From: JBLXBZ01 sp048265185
GTDB lineage: Bacteria; Pseudomonadota; Alphaproteobacteria; Rhizobiales; Stappiaceae
Reading direction: 5' to 3'
NCBI GenBank assembly: GCA_048265185.1
Contig: JBLXBZ010000001.1
Span: 620,001 to 684,000, forward strand
DNA: 64,000 bases
Numbering within the stretch: the first letter of the stretch is position 1; each line of letters starts with the position of its first letter. The notes beneath the pieces are model-generated. The model did not search any database. It was given only the letters and a program-made list of their open reading frames with translations, and had not been told where the DNA came from. The translations under genes were made by a program, and so were the position numbers. Below are positions 45,607 through 54,316 of this stretch, piece after piece.

Positions 45607-46482
45607 ATGACGCCGGCAGAACTTTTGGAAAAATACAAGGCTCCCGCCGACGCGTTAACGGCGGAACAAGGTTTCTTCACCAATTTTCTTGGCGTGACCA
45701 CAACGGCGGAGTGGTTTCCCCAAGGTGAAGCGCTTTCTGGTAAGGTCTTCCCAGATCTGCCTTTGAATAGCGACGGCGTATTTGCAGCCTCAAGCGAGTA
45801 TATCGCTCTCTTAAGCGCAATTGATGGAACGCCGAGTCGCGATGAGTTCACAACGGTCGAGCTTGGCGCGGGCTGGGGGCCATGGGTCTCCGCCTCCGGC
45901 GTCATCTGCCGCCGTTTAGGCTTTAAACGCCTGAACTTGGTGGCTGTAGAAGCAGACGCCAAAAAGCACTCTTGGATAAAAAGCCATCTCGCCAATAATC
46001 ATCTCGACGCTTCATCAGTGAACGCTAAGACATTTCTCGGCGCGGCTTGGCACACAGATACGACTTTAAATTTCCCCAAGGAAGTTTCCGAAGTCGATTA
46101 CGGAGGAAAAGTCAGCGAAACAAGCTACTCCGTCGACTACCGCGGACATCCCCATGAAACTTTTGAAATTCCCGCCTATTCTCTGGAGACGATTCTCTCC
46201 GGCCTCGAGCGCGTCGACTACCTGCACATAGACGTGCAGGGCGCCGAAGTTGAAATCTTGTCTCGATGCCAGAAACTTCTTGAAGAGCGGGTGCGCTACA
46301 TGTTCGTCGGCACTCATTCGCGTTTGATAGATGGGCAGCTGACCGACATGTTTCATAAATGGGACTGGAACATCCTGATCGCTGAGCCGTGCCAGTTCAC
46401 TTACAACCGCGCGATCCCCTCGCTTGAAGGCATGACCACCGCGGACGGCGATCTGTTCGTGTCAAATCCAAGACTGACGTAA
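45607..46482 (+). CDS. FkbM-family methyltransferase
   Basis: 291-residue SAM-dependent methyltransferase of the FkbM type. The SAM-binding strand FTTVELGAGWGPWVSASGV is at about residues 78-96, LNLVAVEADAKKHSWI follows, and the conserved VDYLHIDVQGAEVEILSRCQ gives the Asp of the active region. FkbM enzymes commonly O-methylate sugars, which fits the polysaccharide neighbours. GGA precedes the 45607 ATG; a longer start at 45571 lacks a site. A strong hairpin follows. Confidence 0.88.
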   Translation: MTPAELLEKYKAPADALTAEQGFFTNFLGVTTTAEWFPQGEALSGKVFPDLPLNSDGVFAASSEYIALLSAIDGTPSRDEFTTVELGAGWGPWVSASGVICRRLGFKRLNLVAVEADAKKHSWIKSHLANNHLDASSVNAKTFLGAAWHTDTTLNFPKEVSEVDYGGKVSETSYSVDYRGHPHETFEIPAYSLETILSGLERVDYLHIDVQGAEVEILSRCQKLLEERVRYMFVGTHSRLIDGQLTDMFHKWDWNILIAEPCQFTYNRAIPSLEGMTTADGDLFVSNPRLT

Positions 46483-46509
46483 CAGGCGCAAAATTTCATT
46501 TTAAACCTC

Positions 46510-46538
46510 ACCCGGCGTAGAAAACCTGCGCCGGGTTT
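46510..46538 (+). terminator. Terminator after the FkbM gene
   Basis: ACCCGGCG (46510-46517) and CGCCGGGT (46529-46536) form a perfect 8-bp stem followed by a short T-run, 28 bases after the stop codon. Confidence 0.75.
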
Positions 46539-46581
46539 CAAAGCCGGCAACCTCCTCATCGGTTGACGAAAAACAATACGA

Positions 46582-47331
46582 TCAATTCAGCAATTGACCA
46601 TCGACGCCCAGCTTTTTCTTTGACTTGTCAGAATATATTTCTTTCAGCCACGGAAGTTTGTTTTCCAAGCCCCATTCGCCTTCCCATGCTTTCCGGTATA
46701 TCAAGTCGAGCAAAACATGAATGTCAAAATGCGACAGCGCCATACGCACCTGGAGCGGCATCTCTCCAATTGGAAGATTTTCCTCACTCTGTCGGAATGT
46801 GAGGACTAGCCCGGTCCCCCGCCGTTGCAAATCAAGCTTTTCGATCAGGAACAAACGATCCCTTTGATCGTCGCGCGACAGCTCCAGTCCTTGGTCCGTT
46901 TTTCGTTTATAAGTCGGGAGCGCCGCCGGTGGGTTTGTTGTCGTTGACGCTCTGGAAAGCGCTTTTCGATGGTCTGAGACAACCGTATCCAAAATTCGGG
47001 CGCCGCTATTGGCGTTAACGTCTCCCCCCTCGCCCTCACCCAATAAAATCTCACCCAACCTGACAAGAAATATGGCGCTTAATCTGCGGGTCATTTCACC
47101 AATCAGCAAAGGACCTGGCTCCGTCGCTCCTTCATCAAACCGCAACATCAGTCTATCGGACAACGGGTCATGCCAAATATCCACGGAAACGGCTTCAGGA
47201 ATTGAATTAAACAAATTGATTGATGCAGGAAACGCCACAAAATTCGCCTTACCACTATGTCCACGCCACCAGAGTAACCGCCAGCATACAACGCTGAAAG
47301 CGAAAAAACGCCCCCAAAAACGCATGACCAC
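46582..47331 (-). CDS. Unknown protein
   Basis: 249 residues, not recognised. A hydrophobic, Trp-rich N-terminus (RFWGRFFAFSVVCWRLLWWR) may be a membrane anchor. It is followed by a domain with short beta-like strands (AVSVDIWHDPLSDRLMLRFD), a variable Ser/Thr/Pro-rich middle and a C-terminal domain ending in WEGEWGLENKLPWLKEIYSD. The GTG start has AGAGG five bases upstream. It is 45 bases downstream of the DUF6447 gene on the same strand and probably co-transcribed. Confidence 0.65.
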   Translation of the reverse strand: MVMRFWGRFFAFSVVCWRLLWWRGHSGKANFVAFPASINLFNSIPEAVSVDIWHDPLSDRLMLRFDEGATEPGPLLIGEMTRRLSAIFLVRLGEILLGEGEGGDVNANSGARILDTVVSDHRKALSRASTTTNPPAALPTYKRKTDQGLELSRDDQRDRLFLIEKLDLQRRGTGLVLTFRQSEENLPIGEMPLQVRMALSHFDIHVLLDLIYRKAWEGEWGLENKLPWLKEIYSDKSKKKLGVDGQLLN

Positions 47332-47376
47332 GCATGCCTCTTTCGCACGTCTTTCCGCTACAGTTACAATTAGCGC

Positions 47377-47616
47377 TTAAGCCAGTTTTTGAAGCTCGGC
47401 CTTCAACGAATGCGTATGCACCGTACGCCACGTCTGCATGTTGGAAATTTCGTTTTGAGCCGCGGCGATCTTGCGGTCCACTTCCTGAATATTGCGCAAA
47501 TGGGATTGGGCTTCCGCTGACAGATCAGACAGCTTGTAGACTTTGCCGTCAATCGTGATTTGCCCCACGTCGGCTTTAGCGGCGCCATCATTGGTCGGCG
47601 TGAAAGTATTACTCAT
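47377..47616 (-). CDS. Small DUF6447-like protein
   Basis: 79-residue protein. The strand pair QITIDGKVYKLSDLSAEAQS followed by a helix (LRNIQEVDRKIAAAQNEISN, MQTWRTVHTHSLKAEL) fits the DUF6447 family of small proteins with no known function. The ATG at 47616 has AGGA eight bases upstream; the alternative at 47625 touches that site. In many genomes relatives lie near surface-polysaccharide or secretion genes; that is my recollection, not checked. Confidence 0.75.
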   Translation of the reverse strand: MSNTFTPTNDGAAKADVGQITIDGKVYKLSDLSAEAQSHLRNIQEVDRKIAAAQNEISNMQTWRTVHTHSLKAELQKLA

Positions 47617-47959
47617 AGTCGTCATCCTTCAAACAATGAAGCGCGGCGTCGCGCCTATATCCTATATAGAGTGAACACATAACCCCTTGATGGATCCAGT
47701 GCAAATTTTAGCGAAACTTAACTTCTCTTCCTATCGACCATTTGAACGCTTTAAGGAAAATCACTCACTTCCAATTTGAACAACACAAATTCAGCCCAGA
47801 CACAGGCGAAATGATCGCGCTTTCCCTAACGTTACGAATGTCATCCACAGTTGTCAGCGTTCAACATCGACCCAGACACCTCCACATTTTGACCGTTCTC
47901 ATTGTTAATCATAGAGTTGTTAGAGGACGGATCATGATTCGATCCATTAGGGGCGAGAA
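47617..47959. other. Divergent intergenic region
   Basis: About 340 bases between the DUF6447 gene and the TPR gene, with both promoters presumed here. A short frame within it (47742-48026, plus) overlaps the TPR gene and has no support. The CTATATCCTATATAG stretch near 47656 is a near-palindrome. Nothing else seen. Confidence 0.4.
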
Positions 47960-49153
47960 ATGGGAAACCCGACGCGCCAGAGGGACGAGCTTGACATGGA
48001 GAAACGGATCGATACGCCCATGCTGATGACAAACAGTCAGTTGACCGAAGCGCTTCTTCAGGCTCAAGAATATGAGCGCGGCGACGACTTTCACGCCGCA
48101 TTGTCAATCTATGAAGACTTGATCAGTAAACAGCCGGACGACATTGAATTCAAATATCGCGCCGCAACCGCCTTGCTTCGCCTTGGACAACTAGAAGACG
48201 CAATAGCGCGGTTACGTCAGGTTGTTTTCCACTCTCCCGGACATCAAAACGCACGGGCGAATTTGGGCAACGCGCTTTTGCTCATGGGGCAGCTAGAACC
48301 GGCGCGCGACGCTTTCGCCGCCACGCTTGAACGCGCGCCCAATAATCACAATGCGCTTTACGGATTGGCGACAATTCTTATTCGCCAAGAATCCTTTGAA
48401 GAAGCCGCTCGCATCGCAGAGCGCCTTTTGACTTTACTTCCAAACAGCGCCGCCGCTCACACGCTTCTGGCCGACGCGCGCGCGCCTGACCCGCAACTTG
48501 ACGCTGCGATCGTTCACTATCAAGCGGCGTTGAAAAAAGACCCCGCCTATTTGCAGGCGATCATTGGCCTCGGACGCGCTTATTTACGGCGAAACAGACT
48601 GGATGAGGTCATAGAGCTCGCTAGAAGCGCTATTAACAAATATCCGCGCGACACAGGAGGACACATGCTTCTCGGCGCGGTTCATTTGGCGCGGGGGGAA
48701 ATATCCGATGCGAACAACCGATATGAGATCGCCTTGCGTCTTTCCCCTGAAGACCCGGAAATTCATATCCAACTGAGCGCGACGGCCAGACGCAACGGTG
48801 ATCTGCACGCCGCGATTCATCATGCGCAAGAAGCATGGGAGTTGGCGCCCGGCTCCAAACGAGCCGGCAACGCCCTTGGAGCCGCCGCCGCCGCCGCCGG
48901 ACGACCAAACATTGCGCGCGCCATCCTGATGAGCGTGGCTCGCTCGCAACCACTGCCCGATGACTTGCGAGAAGATTTGCAAAGCCTGAAGCAGCGCTTG
49001 TCGCCTCCAAACCTGCCGCTCAAGGAAACTGCGCCACCAGAGGCGTTTTCACCTTCTCAAGAAACCGCAGCCGCCACGCCATCCGCGAACGACGCGACCT
49101 CGGATCAAAATGAACTTAACGGCGACTTGTTCGCCGATCCCCCCCCAGGGTAA
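47960..49153 (+). CDS. TPR-repeat protein
   Basis: 397-residue protein built from about eight 34-residue tetratricopeptide repeats (for example ALLRLGQLEDAIARLRQVVF, HSPGHQNARANLGNALLLMG, DEVIELARSAINKYPRDTGG), ending in a Pro/Ser/Thr-rich tail. No signal peptide or catalytic domain is seen. TPR proteins of this size often act as scaffolds in glycan synthesis or secretion. The start is uncertain: 47960 has GGGGCG upstream and 47996 has GAGGGACG upstream. Confidence 0.85.
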   Translation: MGNPTRQRDELDMEKRIDTPMLMTNSQLTEALLQAQEYERGDDFHAALSIYEDLISKQPDDIEFKYRAATALLRLGQLEDAIARLRQVVFHSPGHQNARANLGNALLLMGQLEPARDAFAATLERAPNNHNALYGLATILIRQESFEEAARIAERLLTLLPNSAAAHTLLADARAPDPQLDAAIVHYQAALKKDPAYLQAIIGLGRAYLRRNRLDEVIELARSAINKYPRDTGGHMLLGAVHLARGEISDANNRYEIALRLSPEDPEIHIQLSATARRNGDLHAAIHHAQEAWELAPGSKRAGNALGAAAAAAGRPNIARAILMSVARSQPLPDDLREDLQSLKQRLSPPNLPLKETAPPEAFSPSQETAAATPSANDATSDQNELNGDLFADPPPG

Positions 49154-49261
49154 CGCCGCGCCTCAAAGCCGCAGACGCCAATCTGCTGCACTTGATCAAA
49201 TCCCCTGTCAAAAAACGAGAACAGGAAACGCCGTTTCCACGCAGCGCCGTTTCCTTACCTT

Positions 49262-50557
49262 TTAGGAAGCCGCTTTACGAAGCATAGCCGTGAAGAATCC
49301 ATCCGTTCTGGTGCGCGCGGGGCTAAGCGTCAAAAACCCTTCTTCGCTGATGCGCGGGGACGGCGCATCTGGCGAACAACTGCGATTGAAAACATCCTCA
49401 AGAGATTCCACGCAGAAGCCGCTGTCTTGCGCTATGAACGAGCGAACCTGATCTTCATTTTCCAAAGGAAGCAGCGAGCAAGTGGCGTAAATAAGCCTTC
49501 CACCCGGACGCACAAATGAAGCCGCCTCACGCAGCACGCGCGCCTGCTCTTCCTGTCGCCCCGCCAAGGCGTTTTCGCTCAAGCGCCATTTAGAGTCCGG
49601 TCGCCGGCGCCACACGCCAGTTCCCGTACAAGGCACATCCACAAACACAAGATCCATTTTCCCAACAAGATCAGAAAGATCGCTGGTCTTAGGGTCCTGA
49701 ACCTGAATATTTCGCACCCCTGCGCGACTCAAGCGTTCATAAATCGGCGCCAGCCTCAACCTGTTGGAATCATAAGCATAGATCTGCCCACGATTGCCCA
49801 TGTCGCTGGCCAGCGCCAAGGTTTTCCCGCCGCCCCCCGCGCAGATGTCAAAAACTTGTTCGCCAGCGCAGGCCTGCGCCATAAGCGCGGCAATCTGGGA
49901 CGCTTCATCCTGCAACTCAAACCATCCTTTACGGAAGCCTTCTTCAGCCTGAATATGCGGAAGGCGGCCCGCGCCCGACGGCGCCTGAATTCGAACGCCG
50001 TTAGGTGACGACGCGCAAGGCTCCGCCTTCAAATGCGCAAGGCGTTTGAGAACCTTTTCACGATTGCTTTTTAACCGGTTGACCCGCAGATCAATGGGCG
50101 CGCGCGAAGCCAAAGCTTGCGCCTCGACTAAAGCGTCGGCGCCAAAAGTCTTCGTGAAATAAGGCCATAGCCATTGCGGCACGTCGGCGCGCACCCATTC
50201 CGGCGCCTCAGCGTCATTTGGCGCTGCCAGTCGAGTAATTTCAGATTCGGTGAGCGGCGCTGGCGCATGCTTGTCGTCAGTCATCACTTCTTGCAAACGC
50301 TCGCCGCCCTGCCCCCACATCACGGCATATGTGGCGAGAACCACCGCGCGCGCAGAGCTGTCGTCCATGATCCAGCCAAGCGAAGAGCGGCGGCGCATGG
50401 CGTCAAATACGAGATTGCCAATCGCCACCCGATCACCCGAGCCGGCAAACCGGTGAGAACGCCCCCAATCCTTGAGAGAATCCTGCAAAGGTCGATGATT
50501 GACCTCAACGTCAGACAGAACCTCAATCGCAGCCGACAGGCGTCCCGCGTCCTTCAT
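49262..50557 (-). CDS. rsmB: 16S rRNA m5C methyltransferase, RsmB/NOP2 family
   Basis: 431-residue SAM-dependent cytosine-5 methyltransferase. An N-terminal NusB-like helical region is followed by the Rossmann fold: FDICAGGGGKTLALASDMGN (motif I), MDLVFVDVPCTGTGVWRRRP (catalytic Cys motif) and IYATCSLLPLENEDQV (second Cys). Motif order and length fit RsmB-type rRNA enzymes. GGAGA sits upstream of the ATG. The precise rRNA position is assumed from the family. Confidence 0.9.
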   Translation of the reverse strand: MKDAGRLSAAIEVLSDVEVNHRPLQDSLKDWGRSHRFAGSGDRVAIGNLVFDAMRRRSSLGWIMDDSSARAVVLATYAVMWGQGGERLQEVMTDDKHAPAPLTESEITRLAAPNDAEAPEWVRADVPQWLWPYFTKTFGADALVEAQALASRAPIDLRVNRLKSNREKVLKRLAHLKAEPCASSPNGVRIQAPSGAGRLPHIQAEEGFRKGWFELQDEASQIAALMAQACAGEQVFDICAGGGGKTLALASDMGNRGQIYAYDSNRLRLAPIYERLSRAGVRNIQVQDPKTSDLSDLVGKMDLVFVDVPCTGTGVWRRRPDSKWRLSENALAGRQEEQARVLREAASFVRPGGRLIYATCSLLPLENEDQVRSFIAQDSGFCVESLEDVFNRSCSPDAPSPRISEEGFLTLSPARTRTDGFFTAMLRKAAS

Positions 50558-51012
50558 TCACTTCTCCAGTTCATTTCACTTGCCAAGGCTTCTATCGAGA
50601 TACGCTTTAAGCGCCAAGGCGCAATCATTTGGTTGACGCTTTGGGGAATCTTGTTTTGACCAAGGACTTTGTTCAAGCTGTATCTGGCATTGTGACAGGA
50701 AGTGCAACAAATCATTCGACGGCGCAAATTAGCGCTAACGTTTCAGACACGATCACTCTGACGTTTACATCAAAACAGCGTTAGATTCTATCAAACGTCA
50801 CTTTCATATTCGTCAGCGATCACACACTAAAAAACGATTAAAAACAATGCTTATCGCATGGAAGCTTGAACGTTTGAAATCGGTCGAGCAATTTCCCCCA
50901 AAACGCGATCAAATCATGTATCATCTTCAAAAAACGCTAACCAGTCGAATGCGGCGCATAAACGCCCGCTCAAAATATGTTTCCCGTCATCAGAATGATT
51001 TACGAGTAAGAG
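50558..51012. other. Intergenic region between rsmB and the PilZ gene
   Basis: About 455 bases, relatively A+T-rich, with ACGTTT/AAACGT words repeated around 50720-50800 but no clear long repeat. A 61-codon frame from 50847 lacks support. No gene, RNA or terminator recognised. Confidence 0.45.
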
Positions 51013-51309
51013 ATGCCTCTGCCAAAACCTAAACTCATCGAATATGACGGACGTATAGCTACTCGCAAGGCATGTAACTGGCCGGCGATTTTGAAGCGCC
51101 ATCCACAAAATTTATCCTGCATTGTCGAAGACATAAGCGAAGGCGGTTGCCGAATATCGGTCACAACGCGACTTTTAAAAATTGGCGATGAAGTCCAACT
51201 TGACCTCGTCTCCAAACAAGTCACCTTCAACGCTGAAATCACTTGGGTCAACACCGGAGAAGCCGGGTTGAAGTTCTCCGCTTTCCGCCTTTACGGCGAA
51301 GAAAAATAA
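51013..51309 (+). CDS. PilZ-domain protein
   Basis: 98-residue single-domain protein. RIATR fits the RxxxR motif and DISEGG fits the [D/N]xSxxG motif, the two halves of the cyclic di-GMP site; the remaining beta strands (GDEVQLDLVSKQVTFNAEIT) complete the barrel. Binding is therefore plausible. Such proteins act as c-di-GMP receptors for motility or exopolysaccharide control. A GGDEF-EAL protein lies 3 kb away. It is convergent with the metalloprotease gene. Confidence 0.85.
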   Translation: MPLPKPKLIEYDGRIATRKACNWPAILKRHPQNLSCIVEDISEGGCRISVTTRLLKIGDEVQLDLVSKQVTFNAEITWVNTGEAGLKFSAFRLYGEEK

Positions 51310-51311
51310 AC

Positions 51312-51345
51312 GGCGCCGGATCTGGACTTAGCCACATCCAGCGCC
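51312..51345. terminator. Imperfect hairpin after the PilZ gene
   Basis: GGCGC, GGAT and TGG in the left arm pair with CCA, ATCC and GCGCC in the right arm, with single-base mismatches between blocks. It begins two bases after the stop codon, between convergent genes. There is no T-run. Confidence 0.4.
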
Positions 51346-51392
51346 AATCGCCGCCTCTTCCATTCGCCAGGAAAAACGCGGCGGCGCTTCGT

Positions 51393-52982
51393 TCAAGCGA
51401 TTTCATCGGCAATCGTGACTACGCTGCCTCCCATTAAAGCCACCGCCTCCGCCGATTGCGCAAAAACAACTGCAAGTTCAGACCGGTTTAACTCCCCCAT
51501 CTCCAAGGTGGAGACCCAATGCGTCGCGCCATGCTCATCGGCCTCCCGGTCAAAGCTATTGGCGTATAAATGCTCCACGAAGCTGTCGTTATCAAGCGCG
51601 AGCAGCGCCTGCGCTTCCGCAGAATGCAGAAACATACCCGCAACATCCGCCGCAGACGCATTTCCTTCAACGAAAGCAAGCCAATGAGCGTAACCGACCG
51701 CATCCGCATCCCGATCAAACAAGGTTTGATAGAGACGGGCGACAACCGCTTCATCCGAATTAGAAGCGATAGCGAGAGAGCCATCATAGAATTCGACAAA
51801 TTCAAACGATTGCAAAGACGAGCGCCCCTCGTCCCAGTCTAAAATAAGTTTTCCTTCAGCGACCAGCACAGAAACATCGCTTTTCAGCTCGTCCAGATCA
51901 AACATATCGAAGCCGCCGCCGCCAAAGGCCACATCCGCCCCCATGCTCGCGAATACAATATCATCGCCCGCGCCGGCGGAAATCACATTGTCAGCGAAAT
52001 TCCCGACTATCAGGTCGTCGCCCGACCCGCCTGACGCATTCTCCACCACCACGCCATTAGCGATAAAAAACCCACCGGAAACGCCTTCCGCCTTAGAAAA
52101 CCCGCCGCCGGCCAGATAGCCATCGCTCGGATCAAGACTAGCGGCGCGCAAATCCAGAATCGCGTTTCTACCTCCCTCATAAGACAGCAGGTCTTCACCG
52201 CCCGTATCCCAAATCGTCTTATAGCCAGTTCCCACGTCATTACGCCCCGGTAAGGCATAAACGTCATCATCGGCCGCATAAGTTTCATTGGCGCCATAAA
52301 TATGCTGAATCGTCGCGATGTCGAAAGCCATAGGCGTCGCCGACCAGCCGTAGCCCAATGGCCCGCCCGTGATTTCATTCAGTCCCAAGCCATTATTATA
52401 GGACATGATCGTGAAGATATCGCGGTTAAAGCCGGGACCGTCGCCCACATCCGAGTCGGACTCTACGCCGGGATAAATCGTCGAGGCTCCGCCGTCATCA
52501 TGAGGATGAGCGAGGCCGAGGGAATGACCGATTTCATGGATGATGGTGATGAAATTATAACCGCCCGCCTCAAGGGAACCATTCCCACCGGTTCGGTCCC
52601 AATCCTCTTCAAATGGCGACAAGAAAGTCCACCCAGCCGAATTTTCGCCAAACTCAGGCTCGCCGGGCGGCAGGGCCAAACCTGCAAACTCGTCATCGTC
52701 GTCGTCATCGGAGGGAATGCCGAGTTGATAGACCAACGTGGCGTTTTCTGGATCATCAATGCGCTGAAAGCCAAGATTGGCCACCGCTGACCATTGATCC
52801 AGCGCGGCTTCAACCCGGCTAATTTCATAGTCGGTCCACGTTAGAGCAACGTCCCCGTCCGACACGAGAGGCTCATTACTGAAAGCATAGGTAATCGTCG
52901 TTGGATGTAGCCAGGCGTTCCCCCAGAGCAATCCGTCAATAAACATATTGCCCGACGGGCTTACGGTAATGAATTCTTTCAT
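51393..52982 (-). CDS. Secreted M10-type metalloprotease with RTX and DUF4214 domains
   Basis: 529 residues. A serralysin-like zinc site HEIGHSLGLAH lies near residue 150, with a Met-turn in FTIMSYNNGLG. Around residues 320-360, GGSGDDLIVGNFADNVISAG and GAGDDIVFASMGADVAFGGG are RTX-type calcium-binding repeats, fewer than usual. The C-terminal part (about 405-520) carries two DUF4214 repeats (RLYQTLFDRDADAVGYAHWL; HLYANSFDREADEHGATHWV). There is no Sec signal, as expected for type I secretion; the exporter genes at 41763-44889 are candidates. Calcium-binding acidic runs (DDDDDDE) also occur near residue 93. Confidence 0.9.
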   Translation of the reverse strand: MKEFITVSPSGNMFIDGLLWGNAWLHPTTITYAFSNEPLVSDGDVALTWTDYEISRVEAALDQWSAVANLGFQRIDDPENATLVYQLGIPSDDDDDDEFAGLALPPGEPEFGENSAGWTFLSPFEEDWDRTGGNGSLEAGGYNFITIIHEIGHSLGLAHPHDDGGASTIYPGVESDSDVGDGPGFNRDIFTIMSYNNGLGLNEITGGPLGYGWSATPMAFDIATIQHIYGANETYAADDDVYALPGRNDVGTGYKTIWDTGGEDLLSYEGGRNAILDLRAASLDPSDGYLAGGGFSKAEGVSGGFFIANGVVVENASGGSGDDLIVGNFADNVISAGAGDDIVFASMGADVAFGGGGFDMFDLDELKSDVSVLVAEGKLILDWDEGRSSLQSFEFVEFYDGSLAIASNSDEAVVARLYQTLFDRDADAVGYAHWLAFVEGNASAADVAGMFLHSAEAQALLALDNDSFVEHLYANSFDREADEHGATHWVSTLEMGELNRSELAVVFAQSAEAVALMGGSVVTIADEIA

Positions 52983-53506
52983 TTCAGCACCTGCAATCGA
53001 TTAGAGACGCGTAAAACACAAAGGGCGCACCGGCTATAGCAGCGTAGCAACACAAAAGATATTTTCTTGAATAAAAGAATAACCATTAAAAATCCAGCTT
53101 AATATGACGTAAGGTAATTATAATTTTTAAAACATGGATATAGCGTAAATACTGACAGATACATAAATTACTTTACTCAACGAGCATCATTTTCCATTCT
53201 CCGTTCACTCCCTAAATCAAAAAAATTCAGAGAAAATTATTCAGCGAAATAGCTGCTCAAACTCGCAATTGCAACTTTAAGTTGCAATAACATCATTTCG
53301 CCACATGCGTGCTCTAGACTGATCCCATTATAGATTTTATTGAATTCCAAACTGTTATCTTATGAAAAAGATATACCTACGGTCACAACATCAGGTATAT
53401 ACATAGTTAAAATATACAATAACTATAAACCAAAAGATAAATTTTAAATTTTTATTTCAAATAATTTAATACAAAATAATTAAATATAAGAATTGATGAG
53501 AATCAT
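52983..53506. other. A+T-rich intergenic region
   Basis: About 520 bases without a gene between divergent units. The part from 53330 to 53500 is strikingly A+T-rich compared with the rest of the window, and the bias continues into the first 60 bases of the next gene. Near 53270 the words GCAACTTTAAGTTGCAA form a short perfect inverted repeat (TTGCAACTTAAAGTTGCAA type). It probably holds the promoter of the binding-protein/GGDEF-EAL pair; recent acquisition is also possible. Confidence 0.5.
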
Positions 53507-54310
53507 ATGATAAAATCAATATTTAAAATTTTATATACGATAATTTTTATCATTATTTTTCCTTCTATTAGCTTCCCTAAAGACTTAGCGATCGTCGGCA
53601 CAGGCGACGGGTTGGAGCTTTTGCAGGCGCTTGCCGCGGAATTCACGGAACAACATCCTCACATCACGGTCTCAACCCCGCCTAGCATCGGCTCAAGCGG
53701 CGGCGTCGTCGCAGTCTTAGCCCAACTAGAACGCTTGGGTCGCGTGACCCGTCCTTTAAAAAAAACGGAAGAAGATCAAGATCTTAAATATATCCCAATC
53801 GCCAAAATTCCAACTGCTATATATACAAACCACTCCACTAGCGTCACAGAATTAACCAGTGAAGAACTACGACGAATTTTTTCCGGAGAGGCAAAAAACT
53901 GGATCGAATTTGGCGGAACTGACCAAAAAATAAAGGTTGTTCGACGCGAGGACAGCGACAGCACATTGCAAAGTTTAAGAGACGCTATGCCGGGCTGGAA
54001 AGATATTGAGCTCACGGCTCATTCCAAGGTCGCCCTTACTACGCAAGATTCCATACAAACCGTTCGCGACGTAGAAGGCGCAGTTGGATTTGGATCCTTC
54101 AGCCGTGAAGCATTCAACACAACATCCGTCCTAAAAATAGATGGTCATATGCCCACGGATAATGACTATCCAAGCGCGGTGACCCTCGCACTAATATTTA
54201 AAAAAGACCACGGTGAGGATCCAGACATCAGATTGTTTCTGAATTTCGTAAAATCAGACAATGCGGCAAAAACGGTCAGAAACCATGGCGGCGCACCAAT
54301 TAAGGACTAA
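53507..54310 (+). CDS. PstS-like periplasmic binding protein
   Basis: 267-residue solute-binding protein of the phosphate-binding family (PBP_like/PstS). An Ile/Phe-rich signal peptide (residues 1-24) is followed by DLAIVGTGDGLELLQALAAE and STPPSIGSSGGVVAVLA, which resembles the phosphate-binding loop. ELTSEELRRIFSGEAKNW is a PstS hallmark. No pstCAB genes follow; instead a GGDEF-EAL gene begins six bases later, so it probably acts as a periplasmic sensor partner rather than a transporter part. The first codons are unusually A+T-rich. Confidence 0.88.
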   Translation: MIKSIFKILYTIIFIIIFPSISFPKDLAIVGTGDGLELLQALAAEFTEQHPHITVSTPPSIGSSGGVVAVLAQLERLGRVTRPLKKTEEDQDLKYIPIAKIPTAIYTNHSTSVTELTSEELRRIFSGEAKNWIEFGGTDQKIKVVRREDSDSTLQSLRDAMPGWKDIELTAHSKVALTTQDSIQTVRDVEGAVGFGSFSREAFNTTSVLKIDGHMPTDNDYPSAVTLALIFKKDHGEDPDIRLFLNFVKSDNAAKTVRNHGGAPIKD

Positions 54311-54316
54311 TTTCGC

